A stretch of DNA of 64,000 nucleotides, from positions 1 to 64,000 of the forward strand of contig CAJWZP010000002.1 in assembly GCA_913050325.1 (NCBI GenBank), given 5' to 3'. The position numbers were made by a program, and so were the translations under genes. Source of the stretch: an uncultured bacterium (GTDB lineage Bacteria > Desulfobacterota_D > UBA1144). Positions 1 to 8,837 of the stretch are shown here, piece after piece. Position 1 is the first letter of the stretch. The number at the start of each line of letters is the position of its first letter. The notes beneath the pieces were generated by a model. It saw only the letters and a list, made by a program, of their open reading frames with translations, had not been told where the DNA came from and did not search any database.

Positions 1-2
1 TT

Positions 3-521
3 GAAATTTTAATACGATTTATTGGAGAACCTAAAAAGTTAAATTTTTTTAAAAGTGGATGGAATATATTTGATACATTAATCGTTTTACTTTCATTAGT
101 TCCAATACCAAATAATTCAAGTTTTTTATTGTTAAGATTGTTGAGAGTATTTAGAGTGTTAAGACTTATCTCTGTTGTTCCAGAATTAAAAAAAATAATA
201 GAGGCATTATTATCCTCAGTTGTAAGAGTGTTTTATGTAGGATTATTGTTATTTATAATCCTTTATATCTATGCAACTATAGGATCAATTTTGTTTAGTA
301 ACGATATACCTGAAAGATGGGGTGATGTAGGGGTATCAATGATTACATTATTTCAAGTTTTAACCATGTCCAGTTGGGAGCAAGTTATGTTGCCCTTACA
401 AGATATTTATTGGTGGGCCTGGATTTATTTTTTCAGCTTCATTATAATTTGTGGGATTACCATGCTAAATTTATTGATAGCAATACTTGTCGATGTAGTG
501 ATTAACCAAAAAAAGATATAA
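3..521 (+). CDS. Voltage-gated cation channel (NaChBac/CatSper-like ion transport protein), 5' end missing
   Basis: The reading frame is open from base 3 to the stop at 521, so the start lies outside the window; the TTG at 129 is internal. Visible parts are the end of S3 (SGWNIFDTLIVLLSLVP), an S4 helix with arginines spaced every three residues (LLRLLRVFRVLRL), S5, a pore loop and S6 (ending NLLIAILVDVV). This is the order of a single-domain six-helix channel of the bacterial sodium channel type, which works as a tetramer in the inner membrane. The pore motif reads LTMSSWEQVM where NaChBac has TLESW, so the usual filter glutamate is a serine and an acidic residue sits after the tryptophan instead. 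Ion selectivity therefore cannot be assumed to be sodium. The family call is firm; the ion is not. Confidence 0.85.
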   Translation, partial: EILIRFIGEPKKLNFFKSGWNIFDTLIVLLSLVPIPNNSSFLLLRLLRVFRVLRLISVVPELKKIIEALLSSVVRVFYVGLLLFIILYIYATIGSILFSNDIPERWGDVGVSMITLFQVLTMSSWEQVMLPLQDIYWWAWIYFFSFIIICGITMLNLLIAILVDVVINQKKI

Positions 522-564
522 CTTAATGTTACATTTAGATAATTAAACAGATAGGAATATTTAT

Positions 565-747
565 TTAGTTTTTAGTCAAATTTGAAACGGTCCATGCACA
601 AGAAGCAATTAATTGAAAATAATCAGCACTACTATTAAGTCCATATATAAGAACAGATACCATCCATGACACACTTGCTAAAAGTTGTAAACTTTTATTG
701 ATATTTATTCTATGACAAATTTTTTTCTTATTTATTAACATAAGCAT
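565..747 (-). CDS. Small hypothetical membrane protein (60 aa)
   Basis: This short frame begins 13 bases inside the 3' end of the flavoprotein gene on the same strand, an arrangement typical of translational coupling. The product has a basic N-terminus and two stretches that could be membrane helices (roughly residues 20-39 and 42-55). I do not recognise a family. It fills the only space between the oxidoreductase and the channel gene. It may be a real accessory protein or a chance frame in AT-rich DNA; the coupled start and the hydrophobic pattern slightly favour a real gene. Confidence 0.4.
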   Translation of the reverse strand: MLMLINKKKICHRININKSLQLLASVSWMVSVLIYGLNSSADYFQLIASCAWTVSNLTKN

Positions 748-1877
748 TCACCTGAACAACAACTTAAATCATCTAAATAGAGACCCTCGTGCTTATAGCT
801 TTCAAGAATATCGGTATCCAGTCCTAGAGCTTTACCAATAGAGTTTGCTACAACACCAAAACGTTGACGGTATTTATAGATAAAACAAAAAATTAAATTA
901 TCATGCCTAACTTGTGGACCAACTAGAAATAGGCCAGGGGTTTTTGTTGATTCATCATCACTAGTTATTAATGGGAAAGATTCCTTACTGTCCCAATCAA
1001 ATAAATTTTTAATTATTTCAGGATTATTTTTAAAACCTGTGGCGAGTATTGGTCTTGTTCTACTTATTAAAGGATTTTTTATTCCTTTAATTTTTATTAA
1101 ATATTCACCATTTTGTTTTTTTATATCTTTAATTTCTGAATTTTTAAATAAGTTGATTCTCTTATTTAAAAGTTCATCTCTTAATCTTCCCATGGTGAAT
1201 GGTGAAAGATTTAAACTAGGATCACTTTCTTTTTGAACCCAAGGCTCTTTTCGATCTATAACATGAACGGTTTTATTTAGTTTGCTTAAGTTTATTGCAC
1301 TATCAATTCCACTTTCAAATCCACCTAAAACAAAAAATTCATCTCCCTTTAAATCTTTCCAATTATCTATTTGACTATTATGAATACAATTCTCAGCACC
1401 TTTAAAAGGGCTTAAATTTGGAGTTTGAAATTCACCACCTGCCCAAATCAAATACTTCGATTGTACTAAATCACTACCATTAATTTTTAGATTAAATGCT
1501 TTATCAGAATAATTTATTTCTTCAATTAATGTATTCTCAACTACAGGTAACTTAAAATAACCTGAAACGCTTTTTAAATAATGCGCATATTCTTTACCTG
1601 TAGGATGTTCAGTTTGAAGCATATAAGCAGGGGAGGTTGATGAAACTATTGCATTTAAATCCAGATGACCAAAAAAGTTAGTTGTAAATGAAGGAGTAAT
1701 TAATCTCATATCTTGTGGCCAATTTTCGAAAGAATTTCCAATTTTATTTTTTTCAAAAACTACTTGTTTTTTAACTCCAAGATCTGCAAGCATAGCACTT
1801 ATTCCGATACCCGCTGGACCTGCACCTATAATTGCTACATCAATTTTTTTCATTTTATTTACTTTTAAATTAATCAT
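735..1877 (-). CDS. FAD/NAD(P)-dependent oxidoreductase
   Basis: The N-terminus carries the FAD-binding Rossmann motif GAGPAGIG (about residues 18-25). A second nucleotide-binding motif, GGFESG, lies near residue 185, and the ATGF motif typical of flavoprotein monooxygenases and thioredoxin-reductase-like enzymes is near residue 305. The protein should bind FAD and NAD(P)H in the cytoplasm; the substrate is unknown. The extreme C-terminus, CCSGECLC, has four cysteines in eight residues and could be redox-active or bind metal. The first ATG is at 1877, but an ATG eight codons later (1853) gives the N-terminus more usual for the family. The gene is divergent from the inositol-phosphatase gene at 2011, with about 130 bases of AT-rich promoter region between them. 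Confidence 0.75.
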   Translation of the reverse strand: MINLKVNKMKKIDVAIIGAGPAGIGISAMLADLGVKKQVVFEKNKIGNSFENWPQDMRLITPSFTTNFFGHLDLNAIVSSTSPAYMLQTEHPTGKEYAHYLKSVSGYFKLPVVENTLIEEINYSDKAFNLKINGSDLVQSKYLIWAGGEFQTPNLSPFKGAENCIHNSQIDNWKDLKGDEFFVLGGFESGIDSAINLSKLNKTVHVIDRKEPWVQKESDPSLNLSPFTMGRLRDELLNKRINLFKNSEIKDIKKQNGEYLIKIKGIKNPLISRTRPILATGFKNNPEIIKNLFDWDSKESFPLITSDDESTKTPGLFLVGPQVRHDNLIFCFIYKYRQRFGVVANSIGKALGLDTDILESYKHEGLYLDDLSCCSGECLC

Positions 1878-1995
1878 CTGTGATAATCAAGAATTAATAA
1901 TTTAATGTTATAATATAACATATAATTATTTAAATTTTTGTAATTTTTTAAAATATTTATAATAAGTAATTCACACTATTTAATATTTATTCTGA

Positions 1996-2001
1996 TACAA
2001 T
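1996..2001 (+). promoter_or_regulatory. Candidate -10 box (TACAAT) for the gene at 2011
   Basis: TACAAT ends nine bases before the ATG, and no Shine-Dalgarno lies between. Transcription from this box would give a nearly leaderless message. It fits the same pattern seen at many other first genes in this window. Confidence 0.35.
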
Positions 2002-2010
2002 AACTAACTT

Positions 2011-2799
2011 ATGGGATCTTTAAATTCGAGTATATTAAAGACATTAAAAGTTGCTTCTAAATCTGCTTCAAAAATAATAATAGAGGCATATGAGAATAAG
2101 AATATTCATACATCTTATAAATCAAAAAAAAATCTTGTAACACAAACAGATGTTGAAGCAGAAAAAGAAATTATTTCCAAAATTTTAAAAAAATTTCCAG
2201 ATTCTAATTTTATTGCCGAAGAATCTGGAATAATAAAGAAGAATAAAAATAATATTACTTGGATTATTGACCCAATTGATGGAACAAATAATTTTATTTC
2301 AGGCTATCCTTTTTTCTGTATCTCAATTGCAGCTTTAGAAAATGGAGTGATAACACACGGTTCAATTTATAACCCAATTAGTAATGAATTTTTTTATGCT
2401 TCTAAAGGAAATGGTTCTTTTTTAAATGATAAAAAGATATTCGTTTCAAGGGTAAAAAAATTAAGCAATTCTATATTGGGAACAGGCTTTGTCATGTGCA
2501 GTGATAAATCTGTAAATGCAAATATGAGGAATTTAGTGAGAGTCATCAAGAATTTGAGGTCATTTAGGAGATCAGGTTCAGCTGCTTTAGACTTAGCTTA
2601 TGTAGCATGTGGAAGATTAGATGGGTTTTGGCATATAGATTTGAAAGTTTGGGATTTTGCAGCCGGTATTTTATTGGTTAAAGAAGCAGGAGGTAAAATT
2701 ACAGACTTTGTCGGAGACAAATTTCATTTAGACTCAAAAAACTTATTAGCATCCAATAAATTAATACATAAAAGCATAATTGAGAAATTAAAAATATGA
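2011..2799 (+). CDS. Inositol monophosphatase family protein (copy A)
   Basis: The protein has the full set of metal-binding motifs of the lithium-sensitive sugar phosphatase family: E70-E71, D87-P-I-D90-G-T and a C-terminal VWDFAAG followed by EAGG. At 262 residues it has the usual length. Family members remove phosphate from inositol phosphates, histidinol phosphate, 3'-phosphoadenosine 5'-phosphate or sugar phosphates using magnesium, and the sequence does not say which. It overlaps the downstream membrane glycosyltransferase gene by four bases, so the two are cotranscribed. A second, diverged copy lies at 18909. Placement in a polysaccharide locus suggests a sugar-phosphate or cyclitol-phosphate substrate, which is inference. 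Confidence 0.85.
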   Translation: MGSLNSSILKTLKVASKSASKIIIEAYENKNIHTSYKSKKNLVTQTDVEAEKEIISKILKKFPDSNFIAEESGIIKKNKNNITWIIDPIDGTNNFISGYPFFCISIAALENGVITHGSIYNPISNEFFYASKGNGSFLNDKKIFVSRVKKLSNSILGTGFVMCSDKSVNANMRNLVRVIKNLRSFRRSGSAALDLAYVACGRLDGFWHIDLKVWDFAAGILLVKEAGGKITDFVGDKFHLDSKNLLASNKLIHKSIIEKLKI

Positions 2800-4574
2800 T
2801 AAATTTAACGAATTTAATTAAAAAAAATAAAATATTTTTATATGCATTTATTATTTTTAATATTTATATACTGTCCTGGAATTACAGTTATCTCATAATA
2901 AGTGAAGGATGGTTTTTGTTGCCCGCCAAATTGATTAGTGAAGGGAAATTGCCTTATAAAGACTTTTATGCGTATTTGCCCCCATTTTATTATTGGTATT
3001 CATACTTTATTTATTCTTTAGGAGATTCAATAATTTATATTGCCAGAATAATTGGCCAGTTTGTTTTCTGTTTAATATTCTTTTTTACTTATAAATTTTT
3101 TAGAATAAACTTTAGTAAAATAGTCTCTGTAACTGTTACTTTTGTTTCGTTACTAATATATTTAAATACTAATGCAATTTTTACATATGATTTTACTCAT
3201 CTTGTAACACTGTTTTATCTAATTTCTTTTTTCTTTTTAATTAGATCTAATAAATCTGATTCCTGTGCATTCTTCTCTGGTTTTTTTGGAACTCTTTTGG
3301 TTTTAACAAAACAAAGTAATGGTAGCGTGATATTTATATTCTTAGTTATAATTTTTCTTTTAATTAATAAAGAAAATCTTAGCCGAATTTATATTCCTAT
3401 TTTAGGTGCATTACTAGCTGGTTTACCTTTTTTGATTCATATTATATCTTACGGTGGATTCGAAGATTTTATTGATCAAGTAGTTTTTCAAGCAGGAAGT
3501 ACCAAAGGTGGAATATATCATTCTTTAACTACTTTATTCCCACCAACATCCAATTATTATTCTTTCAATACTTTAAAATATTTTATTTTAGATATTTTTT
3601 TTCCACTTTTCATTTTTATTTTCATCTCAATAAGATCAAATAAAAATTTATACTTATTTAAAGATAATAATAGTGACAATAATAATATAATTATTTTCTA
3701 CATTATAATTATTGCTTCGTTAGTTGCAATATTTTTTGACTTTCCTAATATAAAGAATTTACCATACTCATCAGATGTAATTTCATATTTTTGGAATAGA
3801 GCATTTGTATGGAGTGGCTATTATGTGTGTGTATTATTTTTATTAAAAAACTATAATTTTTTTCAAAAAGAAACTTTGGTTTTACTTTTTTCTTTAATTT
3901 TTGCTTCTGCAACATCTGCTGGCTTAACGCCAACTTCTATATATCTGCATTTGGGATTTTTATTTGCAATTCTTTTATCGATGAAATCAATAGCGAATGT
4001 ACTAAAATACTCAGGTTTAATTTTTCTACTTGTTTTGACCGTTTCATCTATTCAAGGAAGAAGCCTAATACAATATCAATGGTGGGGGTATCTTTCTTTA
4101 AAAGGTGTAAATGTATCTAATGAAATTCCTTCAATCAGGAATATAAAAAATCAAACAATATCTGGCAATCTAGTATATTTAAACAAAATAATTTCAAATT
4201 GTAGTATCAAACCAAAAAATTTATTACCCTTTCCGCATGCACCATTAATTAATATAACCACGGGAATTAATCCACCTGGTAAATTTACAACTTACTGGTT
4301 TGATTTTGCTTCAAATAAAGATGTAGAAGATGATTTAGAAAGAATTAAAAAAATAAAAGTTGATGTAGTTTCAATTGTTAATTTAAATGAAAATGCTTAC
4401 AGTGGGCATAATAGGCTTTTTAGAGGTAATAAAGGGCTGTCTCAGACAAAAATGTTAAAGTATCTGAAATCTTTAGTTTCTACAAATGAATATGTACTTT
4501 TAATGAGTAAAGAAATTAGTGGATCTAAGGTTGACTTTTATTTTAGAAAAAATCTTGGGTGCTATTCACAATAG
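2796..4574 (+). CDS. Polytopic GT-C type membrane glycosyltransferase
   Basis: The 592-residue protein has about eleven or more membrane helices. After the first helix comes a loop with LISEGKLPYKDFYAYLPP, which resembles the first periplasmic loop of ArnT/PMT-type (GT-C) glycosyltransferases that use polyprenyl-phosphate sugars. The C-terminal 120 residues are soluble and probably periplasmic. A similar loop, ITEGLIPYKDF, occurs in the protein encoded at 23306, so the two are distant relatives. The start codon overlaps the preceding phosphatase gene (ATGA). The 3' end overlaps the convergent gene at 4562 by 13 bases. Donor and acceptor cannot be read from the sequence. Confidence 0.7.
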   Translation: MINLTNLIKKNKIFLYAFIIFNIYILSWNYSYLIISEGWFLLPAKLISEGKLPYKDFYAYLPPFYYWYSYFIYSLGDSIIYIARIIGQFVFCLIFFFTYKFFRINFSKIVSVTVTFVSLLIYLNTNAIFTYDFTHLVTLFYLISFFFLIRSNKSDSCAFFSGFFGTLLVLTKQSNGSVIFIFLVIIFLLINKENLSRIYIPILGALLAGLPFLIHIISYGGFEDFIDQVVFQAGSTKGGIYHSLTTLFPPTSNYYSFNTLKYFILDIFFPLFIFIFISIRSNKNLYLFKDNNSDNNNIIIFYIIIIASLVAIFFDFPNIKNLPYSSDVISYFWNRAFVWSGYYVCVLFLLKNYNFFQKETLVLLFSLIFASATSAGLTPTSIYLHLGFLFAILLSMKSIANVLKYSGLIFLLVLTVSSIQGRSLIQYQWWGYLSLKGVNVSNEIPSIRNIKNQTISGNLVYLNKIISNCSIKPKNLLPFPHAPLINITTGINPPGKFTTYWFDFASNKDVEDDLERIKKIKVDVVSIVNLNENAYSGHNRLFRGNKGLSQTKMLKYLKSLVSTNEYVLLMSKEISGSKVDFYFRKNLGCYSQ

Positions 4575-6091
4575 TATAAATCAAATCTTTTAGTGGTTTT
4601 TGTTAAATTGCAATTTTTTGTTTTTTTAATAACTTGTAATAATTTATCCAGATAAGTGTTAAATTCTTTATCATAAAGTATATAGCCATTTTTATTCTTA
4701 TAACTTTTACTATTTGACAATAAATTTGATACATAATTAATATCTAGCGATATAAGTGCAAGTGGTGGTCCAGGAATTAGAGGAGAGTATCCCCCTGATT
4801 TAATTAAATTATATTTAATCTTACTCCATGTAAGAATAGATAAGTATCCTTTTGATTGATCAATCTTCTCAATCTCTTTTAATATGCTTTTATCTTCTTC
4901 TTCTAACTGAAATGATTTTTTAAATAAATTATTGTCTATTGTAAATGAATATGTTGACATTATTTCTGGAATTTTTTTATAATTTATTACTATGTTGCTA
5001 AAGCACAAACTAGCTATTAATACTGTTGGTAAAAGAATAACTTTTAAGCTGTAATTTTCCTCCTCTGAATTTCTATCTTTCATTTCATAATAAATAATTG
5101 AAAAACATAAAAAGAAAATTGGCCATAAATTATTAATATTATTTGCTATAGATCTCATGAAAGAATATGAAATAACGGCAATTATAATTGATCCGTAGCA
5201 TGCAATTGTTAAATAATTTTCTTTATTTTTTCGATTCATAATTAGTGCTAAAAGAAGTGGAACAGTTATTAAAAGGATAGGGCTGAATATATTTGGAATA
5301 ATTGCACCTAGTGTCATTCCAAAACCATAACTATAAGCCATTAAGTATGAAAAATGTAAGCCTAAATTTAGCGATTCAATATCAAAAGAATTTTGATAGA
5401 TTTTTAAAACTATATAGCTTAATGTTATAGATATTGTAATTATGGAAAAACCTTTAAATAAAACTTCTTTGAGTTTTTTTATACAGGGTTGATATAAAAG
5501 TTCTTGAAGATAATAAAATCCAATTGAAAACAAAACATAAAAGGATGCCTCTGCAGCCCATAGTAACGATGAGCATAGAACAATACTCAATATAGATATT
5601 TCTCTTGTTTTACTATAATTATTATTTCTAATAAAACATTGGCATAAAATTAAAATATAAACGGGAAAAAATCTAACAACTCCTGTTGATGGATAAACTT
5701 GAGGTCCAAACAAATCTGTACTAGATAAAAGTAATATTATTGAAAATAAAAATATAAAAAAAGAATAATTTTTTAATTTTAGAATTCTTACCGCTATAAA
5801 AAAAGCTATGAATATAGTAATTATATTTAGAACTCCTTGAAAAATATGAAATGAATTTATGGGTCCATTAATATCTAAAATATGAGGTATTAGAATATTT
5901 AAAAATCCATATTGAGAGGGTTGATCTAACAGAAGTTTGTATCCTGATTCGATACCCACTATAGGCTGAATAAAATAAGAGAGATGAAAGCCATGGTCAG
6001 AATTAAAAAGATAATCGGTTCGAAATGAAAGCTGTAAAGCAATAAAAAAAATTAATAAAAGAAAAAAAATATTATATAAATTTATTTTCAT
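4562..6091 (-). CDS. GT-C-like polytopic membrane protein, paralogue 1 of a repeat pair
   Basis: The 509-residue protein has about ten membrane helices followed by a soluble tail of about 130 residues. The first loop has SDHGFHLSYFIQP and a later QYG, a GT-C-like pattern also seen in weaker form in the protein at 17267 (HHHMSFIEP with QYG). Residues up to about 405 are encoded by DNA identical, base for base, to part of the gene at 7201. The last 95 residues differ but remain homologous (LSILTWS, PGP, NGYIL are shared). The start overlaps the upstream gene at 6088 by four bases. It is probably a glycosyltransferase of the periplasmic face, but the reaction is not known. Confidence 0.65.
   Translation of the reverse strand: MKINLYNIFFLLLIFFIALQLSFRTDYLFNSDHGFHLSYFIQPIVGIESGYKLLLDQPSQYGFLNILIPHILDINGPINSFHIFQGVLNIITIFIAFFIAVRILKLKNYSFFIFLFSIILLLSSTDLFGPQVYPSTGVVRFFPVYILILCQCFIRNNNYSKTREISILSIVLCSSLLWAAEASFYVLFSIGFYYLQELLYQPCIKKLKEVLFKGFSIITISITLSYIVLKIYQNSFDIESLNLGLHFSYLMAYSYGFGMTLGAIIPNIFSPILLITVPLLLALIMNRKNKENYLTIACYGSIIIAVISYSFMRSIANNINNLWPIFFLCFSIIYYEMKDRNSEEENYSLKVILLPTVLIASLCFSNIVINYKKIPEIMSTYSFTIDNNLFKKSFQLEEEDKSILKEIEKIDQSKGYLSILTWSKIKYNLIKSGGYSPLIPGPPLALISLDINYVSNLLSNSKSYKNKNGYILYDKEFNTYLDKLLQVIKKTKNCNLTKTTKRFDLYYCE
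4859..6073 (-). repeat. 1,215-base perfect direct repeat, copy 1
   Basis: This stretch is identical to 7507..8721 at an offset of 2,648 bases; I compared it line by line and found no mismatch. It covers nearly all of the membrane part of both paralogous genes and stops abruptly at both ends, inside coding sequence. The flanking 3' parts of the two genes are clearly diverged, which points to recent gene conversion or duplication by recombination rather than simple selection. Confidence 0.95.
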
Positions 6092-7191
6092 AGAGATAAC
6101 TTCTTATTAATTAATAAAAAAGAAGGGATAAATATAATTAGAAAGTAAATAAATTCAGATACATATATAGATCCACTTCGAAACTCTAAAATACAAAGTG
6201 GAAAAATTAATGATAATATGAAATTAATTGTAATAAATTTTTTATATTTTGAAAAATAATAATAAATTAAAGTAAATAAAAATGAAACTATTAAAATTTT
6301 GTTTATGAATGGAGAGTCAGACATAGACCCTTGATATCCAAATCTACTTATAATTTGATGGATAAACATAACAAAAACAGTTATCAAAATAGCTTTGTTA
6401 AATATTAAAAATTTATAATTTGTATAATTTATTTTAGGTAGAAGCAAAATTGATAGTACAGTGAGTCCATAAAATAAATACCATAATTTAACATCACTAA
6501 AAATTTTAAACCATATCAGAAAACTAAACATTCCAATATAAATAATCAGTGGTGGCTCAATATATGAAAATTCATTTTTTTTGTTAATCCTTCTTTCTAT
6601 ATTTAATATATTTCTTTTAAAAACCGAGTAAAAATTTATTTTAGGAAAAATATAAAATGATAATCTAATTAATAATAGAATTGATATTGATAAAATGAAA
6701 AATAAATTCATATTATTTTTTATAATTCCAAGCAGTAATTTTTTGGAATCAGAATTCATATAAATAATTAATTCATTATCAAGCTTATCAGTCTCTACGT
6801 GAAACTTAATATAATTTTTTTTAATAAATAAATATTTATCTTTAATTAGCTTATTCTCCGGATCTTTATTAAGTTTTATATCAAGTCCGAATAATTCATT
6901 GTTATTCATAAAATATTCAATCTTGTTAATTTCAATATTTATATAATATTGAGTATCAGATTTTATTTTTTTAAATTGGTCAAAATATTTTCTATTTGAT
7001 TTATTAATCAGATCAATATATTTGATATCTTTTTTTCCAATAAATCCTTGGCTATTACTAAATTTTTCTTTTTTTAATACATTTTTATAAAAATATTTAA
7101 TATTTTCTTTGTGAATGAAAAATGAATTAAATATATGATAAGTAAACAGAATTACTAAAATAATTTGAGATAGTATTAATATTTTTCTCAT
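6088..7191 (-). CDS. Membrane protein with an N-terminal periplasmic domain, family shared with 10934 and 16254
   Basis: The 367-residue protein has one N-terminal helix, a lysine-rich soluble segment of about 135 residues that should be periplasmic, then about seven more helices. The soluble segment contains FGLDIKLNKDPEN followed by KYLFIKKNY. The genes at 10934 (VDNKLDKDHE, RFLFLKRNY) and 16254 (FGLTKNLVKDH, RYLFFKKDN) have the same arrangement. I do not recognise the family. It lies between the two repeat-bearing GT-C genes on the same strand and overlaps the next one by four bases, so the three form one operon. I infer that it is a partner of a GT-C glycosyltransferase. Confidence 0.6.
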   Translation of the reverse strand: MRKILILSQIILVILFTYHIFNSFFIHKENIKYFYKNVLKKEKFSNSQGFIGKKDIKYIDLINKSNRKYFDQFKKIKSDTQYYINIEINKIEYFMNNNELFGLDIKLNKDPENKLIKDKYLFIKKNYIKFHVETDKLDNELIIYMNSDSKKLLLGIIKNNMNLFFILSISILLLIRLSFYIFPKINFYSVFKRNILNIERRINKKNEFSYIEPPLIIYIGMFSFLIWFKIFSDVKLWYLFYGLTVLSILLLPKINYTNYKFLIFNKAILITVFVMFIHQIISRFGYQGSMSDSPFINKILIVSFLFTLIYYYFSKYKKFITINFILSLIFPLCILEFRSGSIYVSEFIYFLIIFIPSFLLINKKLSL

Positions 7192-7200
7192 TTCATTAAT

Positions 7201-8745
7201 TTACCTTTCCTCTACACTATAACATTCATAAAAATCGTATCTATTTGATTGAATTAAGGATTTACATGATTTTATATTTTTAACAATTTTAAGAATATTT
7301 TCATAAGTATTCCATTTTTTGTCATGAAGAATATATCCATTCCTATTTTTGAATATGTATGAATTTCTAAAAATTTTTTCAATATAATCATTTGAATGAT
7401 ATGTCATTGATACTGAAGGACCAGGTAAAAATGGCTTGTAATTTTCATTAAATGTATTACCTGTTTTACCGCTCCACGTTAATATAGATAAACTTGATTT
7501 TTTCCAATCAATCTTCTCAATCTCTTTTAATATGCTTTTATCTTCTTCTTCTAACTGAAATGATTTTTTAAATAAATTATTGTCTATTGTAAATGAATAT
7601 GTTGACATTATTTCTGGAATTTTTTTATAATTTATTACTATGTTGCTAAAGCACAAACTAGCTATTAATACTGTTGGTAAAAGAATAACTTTTAAGCTGT
7701 AATTTTCCTCCTCTGAATTTCTATCTTTCATTTCATAATAAATAATTGAAAAACATAAAAAGAAAATTGGCCATAAATTATTAATATTATTTGCTATAGA
7801 TCTCATGAAAGAATATGAAATAACGGCAATTATAATTGATCCGTAGCATGCAATTGTTAAATAATTTTCTTTATTTTTTCGATTCATAATTAGTGCTAAA
7901 AGAAGTGGAACAGTTATTAAAAGGATAGGGCTGAATATATTTGGAATAATTGCACCTAGTGTCATTCCAAAACCATAACTATAAGCCATTAAGTATGAAA
8001 AATGTAAGCCTAAATTTAGCGATTCAATATCAAAAGAATTTTGATAGATTTTTAAAACTATATAGCTTAATGTTATAGATATTGTAATTATGGAAAAACC
8101 TTTAAATAAAACTTCTTTGAGTTTTTTTATACAGGGTTGATATAAAAGTTCTTGAAGATAATAAAATCCAATTGAAAACAAAACATAAAAGGATGCCTCT
8201 GCAGCCCATAGTAACGATGAGCATAGAACAATACTCAATATAGATATTTCTCTTGTTTTACTATAATTATTATTTCTAATAAAACATTGGCATAAAATTA
8301 AAATATAAACGGGAAAAAATCTAACAACTCCTGTTGATGGATAAACTTGAGGTCCAAACAAATCTGTACTAGATAAAAGTAATATTATTGAAAATAAAAA
8401 TATAAAAAAAGAATAATTTTTTAATTTTAGAATTCTTACCGCTATAAAAAAAGCTATGAATATAGTAATTATATTTAGAACTCCTTGAAAAATATGAAAT
8501 GAATTTATGGGTCCATTAATATCTAAAATATGAGGTATTAGAATATTTAAAAATCCATATTGAGAGGGTTGATCTAACAGAAGTTTGTATCCTGATTCGA
8601 TACCCACTATAGGCTGAATAAAATAAGAGAGATGAAAGCCATGGTCAGAATTAAAAAGATAATCGGTTCGAAATGAAAGCTGTAAAGCAATAAAAAAAAT
8701 TAATAAAAGAAAAAAAATATTTAATACTTTCACTTTTATAATCAT
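7201..8745 (-). CDS. GT-C-like polytopic membrane protein, paralogue 2 of a repeat pair
   Basis: This 514-residue relative of the product at 4562 has the same membrane part, encoded by identical DNA from just after the start to about residue 410. Its C-terminal 105 residues are distinct (ends DFYECYSVEER). It is the first gene of a three-gene operon read leftward. TATAAT lies six bases before its ATG and no Shine-Dalgarno is visible. The shared catalytic part with different tails suggests the same chemistry with different partners or acceptors, which is inference. Confidence in the gene is high; confidence in the exact function is low. Confidence 0.65.
   Translation of the reverse strand: MIIKVKVLNIFFLLLIFFIALQLSFRTDYLFNSDHGFHLSYFIQPIVGIESGYKLLLDQPSQYGFLNILIPHILDINGPINSFHIFQGVLNIITIFIAFFIAVRILKLKNYSFFIFLFSIILLLSSTDLFGPQVYPSTGVVRFFPVYILILCQCFIRNNNYSKTREISILSIVLCSSLLWAAEASFYVLFSIGFYYLQELLYQPCIKKLKEVLFKGFSIITISITLSYIVLKIYQNSFDIESLNLGLHFSYLMAYSYGFGMTLGAIIPNIFSPILLITVPLLLALIMNRKNKENYLTIACYGSIIIAVISYSFMRSIANNINNLWPIFFLCFSIIYYEMKDRNSEEENYSLKVILLPTVLIASLCFSNIVINYKKIPEIMSTYSFTIDNNLFKKSFQLEEEDKSILKEIEKIDWKKSSLSILTWSGKTGNTFNENYKPFLPGPSVSMTYHSNDYIEKIFRNSYIFKNRNGYILHDKKWNTYENILKIVKNIKSCKSLIQSNRYDFYECYSVEER
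7507..8721 (-). repeat. 1,215-base perfect direct repeat, copy 2
   Basis: Identical to 4859..6073 and in the same orientation. Homologous recombination between the copies would delete 2,648 bases, remove the gene at 6088, and leave one GT-C gene with the upstream start and the downstream C-terminal tail. Confidence 0.95.
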
Positions 8746-8751
8746 ACTTTA

Positions 8752-8757
8752 ATTATA
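8752..8757 (-). promoter_or_regulatory. Candidate -10 box (TATAAT) for the operon starting at 8745
   Basis: A perfect TATAAT on the minus strand ends six bases before the ATG of the gene at 7201..8745. There is no room for a Shine-Dalgarno, so the transcript would be leaderless. Confidence 0.5.
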
Positions 8758-8837
8758 TTTGAAGTACATTAAAGATCCTTAAAATCGTTTAATTTTGACT
8801 TGTATTTATTTTTATATAGTTAATTATTTCAATACTC

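Noticed and set aside
4859-8721. The long repeat as an insertion sequence or transposon
   Set aside because: It encodes membrane protein sequence, has no inverted ends, target duplications or transposase, and its borders fall inside homologous genes.
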